From NCBI RefSeq assembly GCF_029211185.1, contig NZ_JARGDO010000003.1, positions 62,001 through 126,000 on the forward strand: a stretch of DNA of 64,000 bases. Reading direction: 5' to 3'. The notes under the pieces were generated by a model. It saw nothing but the letters and a program-made list of their open reading frames with translations. It was not told where the DNA came from and ran no database searches. Shown here in pieces: positions 7,664-16,288 of this stretch. Each line of letters opens with the position of its first letter. Positions within the stretch are counted from its first letter, which is position 1. The DNA comes from Tessaracoccus caeni. Lineage in GTDB: Bacteria > Actinomycetota > Actinomycetes > Propionibacteriales > Propionibacteriaceae. The position numbers and the translations under genes are program-made.

Positions 7664-9352
7664 ATGAAGATCAACACGAAGAAGCGAGGCCTCCTCGCTA
7701 GCGTTGGAGCGCTGGTCGCGGCCGCCGCTCTGACCCTCGGCGGTGTGGGTACGGCCCATGCCGACCCCACCATCCATCTGCCGGCGTTCGCGACGGCGAA
7801 CCTGCACATCACGAAGTACGACACCCCGCCGGCGGGCCCGAATGAGGCCGCCAATGGTCTGCCCACGAGCCATGGCGATGGCCCCAGCATCCCGGCCGGT
7901 GCCGTCCCCCTTGAGGACGTGACCTTCTCGGTGCGGCGTGTGTCAGACATCGACCTGTCGACCAACCCCGGCTGGGAGCAGGCCGGCGAGGCACAGCTGA
8001 ACATCGCCGATCCGTTCAACCCGGTGGTCGAGACCAGCCAGGCGGACGACACCGCGCTCGACCTCGACGCTGCGGTGAGCCTGACCACCGACGTGAATGG
8101 CGTCGTGGACTTCGCCAACCTTCCGATCGGCCTGTACCTGGTGCAGGAGACGTTCACCCCCGCCGGCGTCACGCCGTCTGCCCCGTTCCTGGTCACGCTG
8201 CCGCTGACGGATCCGTCCAACCAAAGCGACTGGTTGACCGACATCTACGTCTATCCCAAGAACTCGAAGCTCGGCGAGCCGGAAAAGGCAATCGACGACG
8301 CCACGCCCTTTACTGCGATCGATCAGCAGCGCCTCTCCTACACGATCACCGCCGATGTTCCCCGCAACCCCGGGCAGACCGACGGAACCTTCCGTGCGCC
8401 CACCGGCTTCCGGGTCTCGGATGATCTTGCCGCTGAGCTGACGCCGGTATCGGTGGTCGCCGAGCTCGCCCCGGTGGCGGCGGGCACGCTCACCAGTGGC
8501 ACCGACTACACGGTGACGCCGGCCACTTTCGCGGCTGGCGATGAGGTTGTGGTGACCTTCACGGCCGCAGGTCTGGAGAAGCTCCGGATCGCTGCCGCCA
8601 CCCCGGCCTCCAAGGTCGTGGTGACCATCGTGGCCGACGTGTCCCCTGCGATCGCGACGGCCGATGCCGCCGCGCTGGCTGTCCTCGGCAACGTGGGTCG
8701 CGTGTTCCCCGACCAGGCGAGCATCGACGCCCCGCCGGCCGACGCCCGCTGGCTCGTGACCAACAACGTCGACACCCACTGGGGAACCCTGCGGTTCACC
8801 AAGGCGGACCAGGAAGGAAACCCGCTCCAGAACGCGCAGTTCAAGGTGGCGACCAGCCGCAACAACGCTGATACCGGAGTCTTCATCCGCGCCGCCGCAG
8901 TGATGAGCGCCGCCGACGGTGCGGTCGAGATCACCGGTCTGCGTGCCTCTGATTTCGCGAACAATGCCATGCAGGAGCTGGGTGCGGAGACGACGCCTGG
9001 CGGCGGCTTCGACACCTACAACCCTGACTACGTCGTGTACTGGCTCACCGAGACCACGGCACCAGAGGGCTACGAGCTGCTGGCCCAGCCTGTTCCCGTG
9101 GCGCTGCTCAGCGATGGCGAGGTCCGTCAGATCTCTCAGAACTCGGATGGTTCGCTGAGGTTCGACGCTGCCACTGGTCGGGCTGAGTACGGGAACCCGG
9201 GCGACGACCTCGAGATCATCAACGTGGCCAAGAACGGCGGCTTCACGCTGCCGCTGACCGGTGGCACGGGCACCCTGATGCTCACCGTCGGTGGCATCGC
9301 CCTGCTGGGTCTGGTGCTGGTGGTGGCGCGTCGTCGTCGCAGCCAGGCCTGA
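7664..9352 (+). CDS. Major pilin, SpaA/FimA-type isopeptide-forming fimbrial subunit
   Basis: A 562-residue secreted protein. Residues 1-31 are a signal peptide ending THAD-like after TAHA. The pilin motif VYPKN (196-200, Lys199) is the nucleophile used by the sortase to polymerise the shaft. An E-box, ETTAPEGYE, begins near residue 463 in a Cna-B-like domain. The C-terminus has LPLTG (529-533), a hydrophobic segment and the RRRR tail, so it is sortase-processed. The ATG at 7664 is chosen because it follows a good ribosome site and starts the signal peptide; the frame is open for 124 codons upstream. It is followed by a second pilin and the sortase. Confidence 0.93.
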   Translation: MKINTKKRGLLASVGALVAAAALTLGGVGTAHADPTIHLPAFATANLHITKYDTPPAGPNEAANGLPTSHGDGPSIPAGAVPLEDVTFSVRRVSDIDLSTNPGWEQAGEAQLNIADPFNPVVETSQADDTALDLDAAVSLTTDVNGVVDFANLPIGLYLVQETFTPAGVTPSAPFLVTLPLTDPSNQSDWLTDIYVYPKNSKLGEPEKAIDDATPFTAIDQQRLSYTITADVPRNPGQTDGTFRAPTGFRVSDDLAAELTPVSVVAELAPVAAGTLTSGTDYTVTPATFAAGDEVVVTFTAAGLEKLRIAAATPASKVVVTIVADVSPAIATADAAALAVLGNVGRVFPDQASIDAPPADARWLVTNNVDTHWGTLRFTKADQEGNPLQNAQFKVATSRNNADTGVFIRAAAVMSAADGAVEITGLRASDFANNAMQELGAETTPGGGFDTYNPDYVVYWLTETTAPEGYELLAQPVPVALLSDGEVRQISQNSDGSLRFDAATGRAEYGNPGDDLEIINVAKNGGFTLPLTGGTGTLMLTVGGIALLGLVLVVARRRRSQA

Positions 9353-9399
9353 TCGGTCGCTGAAACCCACCCCTTCGAAGCCAGGAAAGGAGGCACCCG

Positions 9400-10707
9400 A
9401 TGAACCACCCGCTCATGAGCGAGTTCTCGGGTGCCTCCGGCCCTGCCCTTCGACGGACCGCGCCACGGCGTCCTTGGGTGCCGATCCTCTTGCAGTTCGT
9501 CGTGATCGCCTGCCTCGGAGCCGCCCTCATGGTGTTCGCTCCGGCGCAGGCCGATGCGGACGGCGTGCTCGGGATAGCCCCGGATGCCCGCACCCAGCTG
9601 ATCGTGCACAAGGTCGAGCAACCGCATGACTTCGGCGCACCGGCCACCGGTCTGCCGCTCGATCAGGCCTCGCTCGACCAGCTGGTTCCCGTCCCTGGGG
9701 TCACCTTCCGGGCCACCCGAGTGCCCGGAATCGACCTCACGACGAACGACGGCTGGGCCTCCGCCTCCCGACTCACCGTGGCAACCGCCGCGACGATGAC
9801 GGAGCAGCTGGTTCCGGAGGCCTCCGGACGCACCGACGGCGATGGCCTCCTGAGGCTGGACCTCGGCGTCGGGCTGTACCTCGTCGAGGAGACCGACAAT
9901 CATGCCGAGCACGCGCTGGAGGGCGTGGTGCCGTCGGCTCCCTTTCTTGTCACACTACCCATGACCGACCCGGCGGGCGGCGGCACCTGGTTGGACACGG
10001 TGCACGTCTATCCGAAAAACGCCCACGCCGGCGTAGAACTCGACGTCAGCGAAGCCATCACCTGCGTACCCGAGGTGACGTGGACATCACGCTCCTCCGT
10101 TCCTCGCGTCACGCACCTTGACCGCTACGTCGTACAAAACGTCGTGGCCCCCACTGCCGAGTTTCTTGGGGGATCTTCGGCAGTGGGGGTTGCGATCGAC
10201 GGGGCCCCGGCCCTGTCCCAGGGGACGCACTACACCGTCGCCCTGCTCGTCCCCCGAGGCGCCGGGCAGCGGACGGTGATCGAGACGGCCTTCACTGAAG
10301 CCGGTCGCGCCGTCCTGCTCGCCGCCCGCGACGCGAATCCCGACGCCGAGGTGACGATCGCGTACTCGACGCGACTGCTCGCGCCCGGCACGCATCAGAG
10401 CGACGTGCGGCTGAGCGTCGACGATGCCAAGGACGCCACCGGCACCGCGGCCGCCACCTACAAGCAGGACTGCGGTCCCAGCGAGTCGCCGTCGCCCAGT
10501 CCCACCCCTAGCCGCAGCATGACGCCCACCACGCGGCCCGATCCCAGCCTCAGCCCCACCGCACCGCCGCCCGTTGTGCCCAAGCCGCCCAAGCTTTCCG
10601 GCACCGGAGCTCAGGTTGGCGGCGTGGTCCTGGTGGCCGCGGTGGTGTTGATCGGCGGTGGGCTCGCCCTGGTCCGACGGGGACGACGCGGCCGGGAGGA
10701 CGAATGA
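9400..10707 (+). CDS. Second (minor or basal) pilin subunit
   Basis: A 435-residue protein with a long signal sequence (cleavage after about residue 51, PAQADA) and an N-terminal domain similar to that of the first pilin. It also has VYPKN (203-207, Lys206), followed by a Pro/Ser/Thr-rich stalk (about 365-395). The sorting motif reads LSGTG (399-403) rather than LPxTG, then a membrane segment and an arginine-rich tail. Having both a pilin lysine and a sorting signal, it could be polymerised or act as the base subunit anchored to peptidoglycan. It overlaps the sortase start by four bases. Confidence 0.85.
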   Translation: MNHPLMSEFSGASGPALRRTAPRRPWVPILLQFVVIACLGAALMVFAPAQADADGVLGIAPDARTQLIVHKVEQPHDFGAPATGLPLDQASLDQLVPVPGVTFRATRVPGIDLTTNDGWASASRLTVATAATMTEQLVPEASGRTDGDGLLRLDLGVGLYLVEETDNHAEHALEGVVPSAPFLVTLPMTDPAGGGTWLDTVHVYPKNAHAGVELDVSEAITCVPEVTWTSRSSVPRVTHLDRYVVQNVVAPTAEFLGGSSAVGVAIDGAPALSQGTHYTVALLVPRGAGQRTVIETAFTEAGRAVLLAARDANPDAEVTIAYSTRLLAPGTHQSDVRLSVDDAKDATGTAAATYKQDCGPSESPSPSPTPSRSMTPTTRPDPSLSPTAPPPVVPKPPKLSGTGAQVGGVVLVAAVVLIGGGLALVRRGRRGREDE

Positions 10708-11612
10708 GCCGGGCCACGGCGACGGCCCGTCGCTCCGCTCCGGCGCGACGAACGCGACGACAAAGCGTGCTGGGCGGGGTGCTGCTGCAGTTCTTGGCCA
10801 TGGTGGGCATCGGTTTGCTGCTCTACCCGCAAGCGGCCGACTGGGTGTCGCGGATCGGGCACAACGCGGACATCTCCGGCTACGTGCAGCAGGTGCAGGG
10901 GGAGACGCCAGAAGAGCGGAAACGCCTGATCGAGGCCGCTTATGCCTACAACGACGAGCTCGATCCCGGTCCCCTCACCGATCCGTATGTGTCCGCATCT
11001 GAGGACGCGGTGCTGCGCAGCGATCTGTACAAGGCCTACGAGGAGATGCTTCGGCTGAGCGGCACCTCCGCGATCGGCACCCTCAGCTATCCGGCGCTGG
11101 AGATCGGCCTGCCGGTCTTCCACGGAACCTCGGAGGAGGCCATCTCCCAGGGCATCGGCCACCTGTACGGCACCTCGCTGCCCGTCGGCGGTCCGTCGAC
11201 GCGAGCCGTGCTCACCGCCCATTCAGGGCTGCCGCATGCCAAGCTGTTCTCCCCGCTGCACGACGCCAAGATCGGCGATACGTTCTGGATCAGCGTGCTG
11301 GGTGAGGACCACCACTATCGAGTGGAGTCCATGGAGGTGGTCGATCCGGGCCAGTCCGACTCGCTCAAGATCATCGACGGGGAGGACTGGGTGACCCTGT
11401 TCACCTGCACCCCCATCGGCGTCAACAGTCACCGCCTGATGCTGCACGCCGTCCGCATCCCCACCCCGGAAGGCGGCGGCGACGGCGTGATCGGAGGCGA
11501 CGGCGTCGAGCTCGGCTTCCCCTGGTGGGCGGTCTGGTTCGTCCTCGGCTCGGGTGCCGTCGCCTGGCTCCTCTTCGCGCCCCCGAAACGCGATCGCCGA
11601 CGCACCCTCTGA
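10704..11612 (+). CDS. srtC: Class C sortase (pilus assembly)
   Basis: A 302-residue membrane enzyme with an N-terminal hydrophobic segment, the catalytic triad His173 (TAHSG), Cys235 (TLFTC) and Arg244, and a C-terminal transmembrane segment with a basic tail. The N-terminal DPGPLTDPY region is in the place of the class C 'lid'. It would cleave the LPLTG/LSGTG signals and join pilins through the VYPKN lysines. The ATG overlaps the minor pilin stop, so the three genes form one operon. Confidence 0.92.
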   Translation: MSRATATARRSAPARRTRRQSVLGGVLLQFLAMVGIGLLLYPQAADWVSRIGHNADISGYVQQVQGETPEERKRLIEAAYAYNDELDPGPLTDPYVSASEDAVLRSDLYKAYEEMLRLSGTSAIGTLSYPALEIGLPVFHGTSEEAISQGIGHLYGTSLPVGGPSTRAVLTAHSGLPHAKLFSPLHDAKIGDTFWISVLGEDHHYRVESMEVVDPGQSDSLKIIDGEDWVTLFTCTPIGVNSHRLMLHAVRIPTPEGGGDGVIGGDGVELGFPWWAVWFVLGSGAVAWLLFAPPKRDRRRTL

Positions 11613-11618
11613 GGCGCG

Positions 11619-11852
11619 ATGCCATCGTCGACCATCACAACTGAAGGGGGTCTGGTCGTCGGTTCGTATCCCGGATCGGCCGTCTCGGACGGCGACATCC
11701 CCAAGTACGCTCAGAAGTGGCGCGGCGGGCGGTTTCCCGTGAAACGGTTGGTTTCGTCGCGGATCCGGCTCAGTCAGATCAATGAAGCAATGGACGAGCC
11801 GGCCGATGGCAAGGCTATTCGCCGGGTCATCCTTTTCGACGAGGAGAGTTAA
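11619..11852 (+). pseudogene. C-terminal fragment of a zinc-type alcohol dehydrogenase
   Basis: The 77-codon frame ends exactly at the base before the next gene's GTG. It resembles the extreme C-terminus of medium-chain alcohol dehydrogenases: GSYPGSAVSDGDIPKYA, LVSSRIRLSQINEAMD, then a final IRRVILFDEES strand. The N-terminal catalytic and most of the Rossmann parts are absent, so this is a remnant. Its intact parent was probably co-transcribed with the aldehyde dehydrogenase that follows. The apparent ATG at 11619 lies seven bases after the sortase stop and probably reflects the deletion junction. Confidence 0.65.
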
Positions 11853-13307
11853 GTGGAGATCGAGATCGAGACGATTCTGAGTGACGTGCCCAAGGGCCAG
11901 TTCATCGGGGGGAAGTTCGTCGAGACGGGAAAGACCTTCCCGGTCCACGACCCCGCCACCGGCGAAGAACTCGCCCAGGTCTCCGACGGTTCGGCCGAGC
12001 ATGCGCGGGCCGCGATGGATGCGGCGTGCGCGGCGGCGGAGTCGTGGGCGGCCACCGATCCTCGTGAGCGGGCCGAGCTGCTTCGTCGCAGCTTCGACCT
12101 GATCATCGAGCGACGCGAGCAGTTCGCCACCCTGATGACGCTGGAGATGGGCAAGCCGCTGGCCGAGGCCTACGGCGAGGTGTCCTACGGCGCCGAATTC
12201 CTGCGCTGGTTCGCGGAGGAGGCATGCCGGATCGAAGGACGCTGGTCACTGGCCCCGGCGGGCGGCAACCGCCTGCTCACCATGAAGCAGCCGGTGGGTC
12301 CGGTCTACGCGATCACGCCGTGGAACTTCCCGCTGGCCATGGGCACTCGCAAGATCGGCCCGGCGCTGGCCGCCGGCTGCACCGTCGTGATCAAACCGGC
12401 CTCACTGACGCCGCTGACGATGCTGTACCTGATGAAGGCCTTCGCCGACGCGGGCATCCCTGACGGCGTGGTGAACTGCATCGTCAGCTCCCGTTCCAGC
12501 GCGGTCTCCGAGCCCATCCTCACCGATCCCCGGCTGCGCAAACTCACCTTCACCGGCTCGACGGGCGTTGGTCAGGCGCTGCTGCGCCAGGCCGCCGATC
12601 CCGTGCTGCGCACCTCCATGGAGCTGGGCGGCAACGCCCCGTTCCTGGTGCTGCAGGATGCCGACGTGGACGCCGCCGTCGCCGGCGCGATGCCCGCCAA
12701 GTTCCGCAACAACGGCGAGGCCTGCACCGCCGCCAACCGGATCTACGTGCACCGCGACCTGGTGGAGGAATTCCAGTCCAAGCTGGTGACCGCCGTCGAG
12801 AACCTCGTCGTCGGCCCCGGCCTGGAGGAGGGGGTCACCCTCGGTCCGCTGATCGACGAGGCGTCGCTGGCGAAGGTGGAGGAACTGGTCACCGACGCCC
12901 TGGACAAGGGCGCCACGCTGCTCACCGGCGGCGCCCGCATCGACGGCCCCGGCCACTTCTTCGAGCCGACGGTGCTGGCCGACGTGCCCCGCGACGCGCG
13001 CCTGCTGAAGGAGGAGATCTTCGGCCCGGTGGCGCCCATCGTGGTGGTCGATTCCGACGACGAGGCCATCCAGTTGGCCAACGACACCGAATTCGGGCTG
13101 ATGGCTTATGTGTACTCGCGTGACGTCAGCCGCGCGATCAAGGCGGTCGAGCGTCTGGAGAGCGGCATGGTGGGCCTGAACACCGGCCTCGTCTCCAACC
13201 CTGCAGCGCCGTTCGGCGGCGTCAAGCAGTCGGGCTTGGGTCGGGAAGGTTCCCACGAGGGCTTGGACGAGTACCTGGAGACCAAGTACATCGGCATCGC
13301 GTTGTAA
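11853..13307 (+). CDS. gabD: NAD(P)-dependent succinate-semialdehyde dehydrogenase
   Basis: A 484-residue member of the aldehyde dehydrogenase superfamily. Visible motifs are TPWNFPLAM (cofactor-binding region), FTGSTGVG, the general base Glu257 in MELGGNAP, the catalytic Cys291 in NNGEACTAANR, and EIFGPVAP. Overall it is closest to the GabD/SSADH class, which oxidises succinate semialdehyde to succinate. The GTG at 11853 follows GAGGAGAG and the TAA of the alcohol-dehydrogenase fragment. Substrate is inferred by family and could be another short aldehyde. Confidence 0.85.
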   Translation: MEIEIETILSDVPKGQFIGGKFVETGKTFPVHDPATGEELAQVSDGSAEHARAAMDAACAAAESWAATDPRERAELLRRSFDLIIERREQFATLMTLEMGKPLAEAYGEVSYGAEFLRWFAEEACRIEGRWSLAPAGGNRLLTMKQPVGPVYAITPWNFPLAMGTRKIGPALAAGCTVVIKPASLTPLTMLYLMKAFADAGIPDGVVNCIVSSRSSAVSEPILTDPRLRKLTFTGSTGVGQALLRQAADPVLRTSMELGGNAPFLVLQDADVDAAVAGAMPAKFRNNGEACTAANRIYVHRDLVEEFQSKLVTAVENLVVGPGLEEGVTLGPLIDEASLAKVEELVTDALDKGATLLTGGARIDGPGHFFEPTVLADVPRDARLLKEEIFGPVAPIVVVDSDDEAIQLANDTEFGLMAYVYSRDVSRAIKAVERLESGMVGLNTGLVSNPAAPFGGVKQSGLGREGSHEGLDEYLETKYIGIAL

Positions 13308-13330
13308 GGAGATTCCTGCCACCATCCCCG

Positions 13331-13434
13331 ACGCTCTCTGAGGTGCGAGCGCTAGCGAGCCTCGACAGTGCAAAGCGGCGAAGCACCTCATTCACGCTCT
13401 CTGAGGTGCGAGCGCCAGCGAGCCTCGAAGAGAC
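13331..13434. repeat. Repeat family B, two copies
   Basis: Two copies begin ACGCTCTCTGAGGTGCGAGC at about 13331 and 13394 and continue to GAGCCTCGA. Each can form a hairpin through GAGGTGCGAG pairing with the GAGCCTCG side. They fill the gap between gabD and the FKBP gene. Confidence 0.8.
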
Positions 13435-13487
13435 CCAGCGCGAGCATTCGCAGGGACGACTGGTCGCGACCGCGTACCCTTGGGCGC

Positions 13488-13862
13488 ATGAGTTCAGAAA
13501 AGCCAGTATTCGAGATCCCCAACGATCAGCCTCCCACGGTGCTTGTCCTGGAGGACATCACCGTCGGTGACGGTGCGGAGGCGTCGGTGGGAACCATGAT
13601 CAGCGCCCACTACGTCGGGAAGTCCTGGTCGAACGGGCGGCAGTTCGATGCGTCCTGGGATCGCGGCGAGGCGCTGACCTTCCCGCTCGGTGCGGGTCGC
13701 GTCATCCAGGGCTGGGATCAGGGCATCGTGGGCATGAAGGTGGGTGGTCGTCGCAAGATCACCATCCCGCCGCATCTCGGCTACGGCCCGTACGGCGCCG
13801 GTGGCGTGATCGGCCCCAACGAGACCTTGGTCTTCGTCGTCGACCTGGTGGCCGTCAACTAG
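13488..13862 (+). CDS. FKBP-type peptidyl-prolyl cis-trans isomerase
   Basis: A 124-residue single-domain FKBP with the usual elements: HYVGKSW, FDASWDRG, FPLGAGRVIQGWDQGIVGMKVGGRR, the IPPHLGYGPYG loop and the final LVFVVDLVAVN strand. No signal peptide or membrane segment is present, so it should act on prolyl bonds in the cytoplasm. The ATG at 13488 is chosen to fit the compact actinobacterial FKBP; the frame is open upstream only through the repeat. Confidence 0.92.
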   Translation: MSSEKPVFEIPNDQPPTVLVLEDITVGDGAEASVGTMISAHYVGKSWSNGRQFDASWDRGEALTFPLGAGRVIQGWDQGIVGMKVGGRRKITIPPHLGYGPYGAGGVIGPNETLVFVVDLVAVN

Positions 13863-13949
13863 CCCCCATCTGCCTGCGGGATCTCCCCCGGTGAACGGGT
13901 CAGCGTTGGGGGCCGGTAGCTAGCCCCCATCTGCCTGCGGGATCTCCCC
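13860..13949. repeat. 29-bp direct repeat, 61-bp period
   Basis: TAGCCCCCATCTGCCTGCGG plus GATCTCCCC occurs at 13860-13888 and again, unchanged, at 13921-13949. The first copy supplies the TAG stop codon of the FKBP gene. It looks like a recent tandem duplication just downstream of that gene. Confidence 0.9.
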
Positions 13950-13956
13950 TCTTTCA

Positions 13957-14060
13957 TCCGGCCAGTGGCCGATTCTCCGGTACCCCATCCGGAAAATCGG
14001 CCACTGGCCGATTTTCGGCATAAGACACCGCAAAATGGGCCATTGGCCGATTTTGCGGGA
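13957..14060. repeat. Repeat family A, copy 2 (three palindromes)
   Basis: Three palindromes lie in series at about 13957-13980, 13990-14018 and 14028-14058. Each has a core like ATCGGCCACTGGCCGAT. The second and third are joined by GGCATAAGACACCGC, one base different from the spacer of copy 1. Confidence 0.85.
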
Positions 14061-14099
14061 TTGGTGGGGCAAGGGGGTGTCTGGGTTGAGGCGGCCGCG

Positions 14100-14128
14100 T
14101 TGACACCCCAATATGATAACGACTCTCA
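14100..14128 (+). promoter_or_regulatory. Promoter region with a Zur-like box before aztD
   Basis: TTGACA at 14100-14105 is a perfect -35. TGATAACGACTCTCA at 14114-14128 is an imperfect dyad close to the TGA-A-N-T-TCA pattern bound by Fur-family regulators. Because the following gene encodes a zinc-binding protein, zinc repression by Zur is the likeliest reading; an iron regulator is possible. Confidence 0.5.
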
Positions 14129-14193
14129 ATAGTGTTACTGTGTTCCTACGGAATCGCCCGGGAGGCCCGGGCCAGACCACATAAGGACCACAC

Positions 14194-15549
14194 ATGCGCA
14201 TGTTGCGACTGAGCGCGGCCGCCCTGCTGGGCGCCTCGCTGCTGACCCTGACCGCCTGCGGCACCTCGCAGACCGAGCCGGGCTCCACGCCCAGCGAGAC
14301 CACCTCGACCGAGGCCGACCACGACCACGATCACGAGGGTGAGGGCACGCACGACGACCACGCCGACGACGACCACGACGAGCAGGAAGGCGCCACCAAC
14401 GCCACGGAGGCGGCCGGCCAGACCCCTCGCGTCGTGACCACTTATGACGGCGGCATCCTGGTGCTCGACGCGCTCACGCTGGAGACCGTCGCCGACCTGC
14501 CGCTGGCCGGCTTCAATCGTCTCGCCGGCGTGGGGGATGGGCGCCACGTCGCCGTCTCCACCACGGGCGGCTGGGCGATCGTCGATGCCGGTACCTGGAG
14601 CCAGGGCCACGGCGACCACAACCACTATTACACCGCCGATCCCGCCCTGCACGACGTGATCCTGAAGGCCGAGGCGCCCGCTCACGTGGTGGTGCACGAC
14701 GGCCTGACCACCTTCTTCGACGATGGCACCGGGCAGGTCACCGTCGTGGAGATCAGCGAGTGGGCCGATCAGGTGGAGCATGCTCACCTGCACCCGATCC
14801 GCGAGTACACCACCGCCGAACCGCACCACGGCGTCGGTGTCGCCATGGAGGACGGCACGCTCCTCGTCACCCGCGGCGACGAGGAGGCGCGCACCGGCGC
14901 CATGATCCTCGACGCCGACGGCAAGGAGATCGTCGCATCCGACGAATGCCCCGGCGTGCACGGCGAGACCGCCTTCGAGAGTTCGGATGGCGACGAGGTG
15001 ATCCTGCTCGGCTGCGACGACGGCGTGCTCACCTTCCACGGCGACCACGCGCACAAGCTGGCCTCTCCCGACGAGTACGGCCGCATCGGCAACGCGTTCT
15101 CCGTGGACGGCAACGACGTGGTGCTCGGCGACTACAAGAATGATCCCGAGGCCGGCCTGGGCCTGAGCCAGGTGTCCCTGGTCGACACGGCTGCTGAGAA
15201 GATCAGCGTCGTGGATCCGTTCGGCGGAAACGGCTCCCAGTACACCTGGCGCGACCTGGCCCGTGGCGCAGCGGGCGAGGCGCTCGTCTTCGGCACCGAC
15301 GGCGTCCTGCGCGTCCTCGATCCCGCCACTGGCAAGGAGACGCGTTCCATTCCCGTGATCGACGGCGGCTGGACCGTCCCCGAGGACTGGCAGAGCGCGC
15401 ATCCCGCGCTGATGGAGCTCGAGGGCATGGCCTACGTGACCGACCCGGCCACGAACACCATCCACATCGTCGACTACGCCGGTGGCACGGTGTGGAAGTC
15501 GGTCGAGGTGGGCAAGGCGCCGGTCGAGATCGTCGGCGTCACGGGATAG
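14194..15549 (+). CDS. aztD: AztD-like zinc metallochaperone (lipoprotein)
   Basis: A 451-residue exported protein with a lipobox (LTAC, Cys22) and a His/Asp-rich segment at about 41-63 (DHDHDHEGEGTHDDH). The rest is a beta-propeller-like body with repeated strands and scattered zinc-ligand candidates (GDHNHYY, VEHAHLHP, EPHHG, FHGDHAH). AztD proteins are periplasmic zinc chaperones that load the AztC solute-binding protein of a zinc ABC transporter. No aztABC genes are in this window. As a lipoprotein it would be tethered to the outer face of the membrane. A Zur-like box lies upstream. Confidence 0.82.
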   Translation: MRMLRLSAAALLGASLLTLTACGTSQTEPGSTPSETTSTEADHDHDHEGEGTHDDHADDDHDEQEGATNATEAAGQTPRVVTTYDGGILVLDALTLETVADLPLAGFNRLAGVGDGRHVAVSTTGGWAIVDAGTWSQGHGDHNHYYTADPALHDVILKAEAPAHVVVHDGLTTFFDDGTGQVTVVEISEWADQVEHAHLHPIREYTTAEPHHGVGVAMEDGTLLVTRGDEEARTGAMILDADGKEIVASDECPGVHGETAFESSDGDEVILLGCDDGVLTFHGDHAHKLASPDEYGRIGNAFSVDGNDVVLGDYKNDPEAGLGLSQVSLVDTAAEKISVVDPFGGNGSQYTWRDLARGAAGEALVFGTDGVLRVLDPATGKETRSIPVIDGGWTVPEDWQSAHPALMELEGMAYVTDPATNTIHIVDYAGGTVWKSVEVGKAPVEIVGVTG

Positions 15550-15560
15550 TCCCACCCCCG

Positions 15561-15650
15561 AGCGCTCTTTTCGAGCCCCTCACGCGCGCTCTTTTCGAGC
15601 CCCCACGCGCGCTCTTTTCGAGGCTCGCTTCGCTCGCACCTCAAAGAGCG
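15561..15650. repeat. Repeat family B, one full and two partial copies
   Basis: GCGCTCTTTTCGAGCCCC occurs twice (about 15561-15578 and 15585-15602). A full copy follows at 15609-15650 in which CGAGGCTCG and CGCACCTC can pair. It lies in the gap between convergent genes. Confidence 0.8.
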
Positions 15651-15653
15651 TAA

Positions 15654-15689
15654 AACCGGCCACCGCTCCCTCCTAGGCGGTGGCCGGTT
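15654..15689. terminator. Bidirectional terminator-like hairpin
   Basis: Perfect 13-bp arms (AACCGGCCACCGC and its complement) enclose a 10-base loop. It separates aztD from the convergent gene at 15699-16115 and can serve both. Confidence 0.65.
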
Positions 15690-15698
15690 GCCGTTGCG

Positions 15699-16115
15699 TC
15701 AGTTGTCCTGGTTGACCCTGCCCTCGAGCACCCACTGCAGGAACTCCGTCAGGTCTCCGGTCTCGCCGTCTCGGCCGCCCTTGCCGACCACGAGCGGCGG
15801 GTCGGTGCGGGGGAGTTTCACGCCGCGCAGGCGCTCCATCCAGCCGCCGGGAACCGTGAGGACGTAGTACCCGCCGTCCTCGCCGATGGCGAGGGAATGG
15901 TTCTGGCGGATGTACCAGCCGGTCTTGTCGGTCTTGACCACGTGCCCGTCGAGCGTCACCGCCCTCAGCGGGACCGGGGCGACGCCGCTCGTCTTCACGT
16001 CGATCAGGAACTGGTCGATCAGCTTCTGCGCTGCCACCGACTCCGCCTTGGCGTGGGCGTCGCTCAGCGCCTGTCGTACTCGCGCTGCCTCGCGCCGGGA
16101 CATGTCATTGGCCAC
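15699..16115 (-). CDS. Hypothetical protein (138 aa)
   Basis: I do not recognise this family. The product is cytoplasmic, with no signal peptide. An N-terminal charged helix (MSRREAARVRQALSDAHAK) is followed by a compact beta-rich region (VTLDGHVVKTDKTGWYIRQ, then YYVLTVPGGWMERL) and a short helical tail. GTG at 16115 or ATG at 16103 could be the start; neither has a clear ribosome site. Codon use matches the neighbouring core genes. It is convergent with aztD, and the pair are separated by a hairpin. About 170 gene-free bases lie upstream, which I find featureless apart from another GCGGGATCTC at 16274-16283. Confidence 0.6.
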   Translation of the reverse strand: MANDMSRREAARVRQALSDAHAKAESVAAQKLIDQFLIDVKTSGVAPVPLRAVTLDGHVVKTDKTGWYIRQNHSLAIGEDGGYYVLTVPGGWMERLRGVKLPRTDPPLVVGKGGRDGETGDLTEFLQWVLEGRVNQDN

Positions 16116-16288
16116 GAGCTGATTCTATCCGCCCGACCGGTCCCTCGATCCTGTGCCCAAGCGGAGATGCAGCCGACGCCACCGGCGTCATCCCGCTGGC
16201 GCCGTAGCCCGGCTAGACGATGGGTTTGTCGTTACTGCGGTCGTGAACGTCGCTATGCCGACGGATCCACTTGCGGGATCTCTTAATG

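Noticed and set aside
14100-14128. Classical iron (DtxR/Fur) box before aztD
   Set aside because: The dyad is imperfect and the gene encodes a zinc chaperone, so zinc control is the simpler reading; iron control was not excluded.
16116-16288. Small RNA or gene in the gap at 16.1-16.3 kb
   Set aside because: No promoter-terminator pair or coding pattern was seen, only the shared GCGGGATCTC word.
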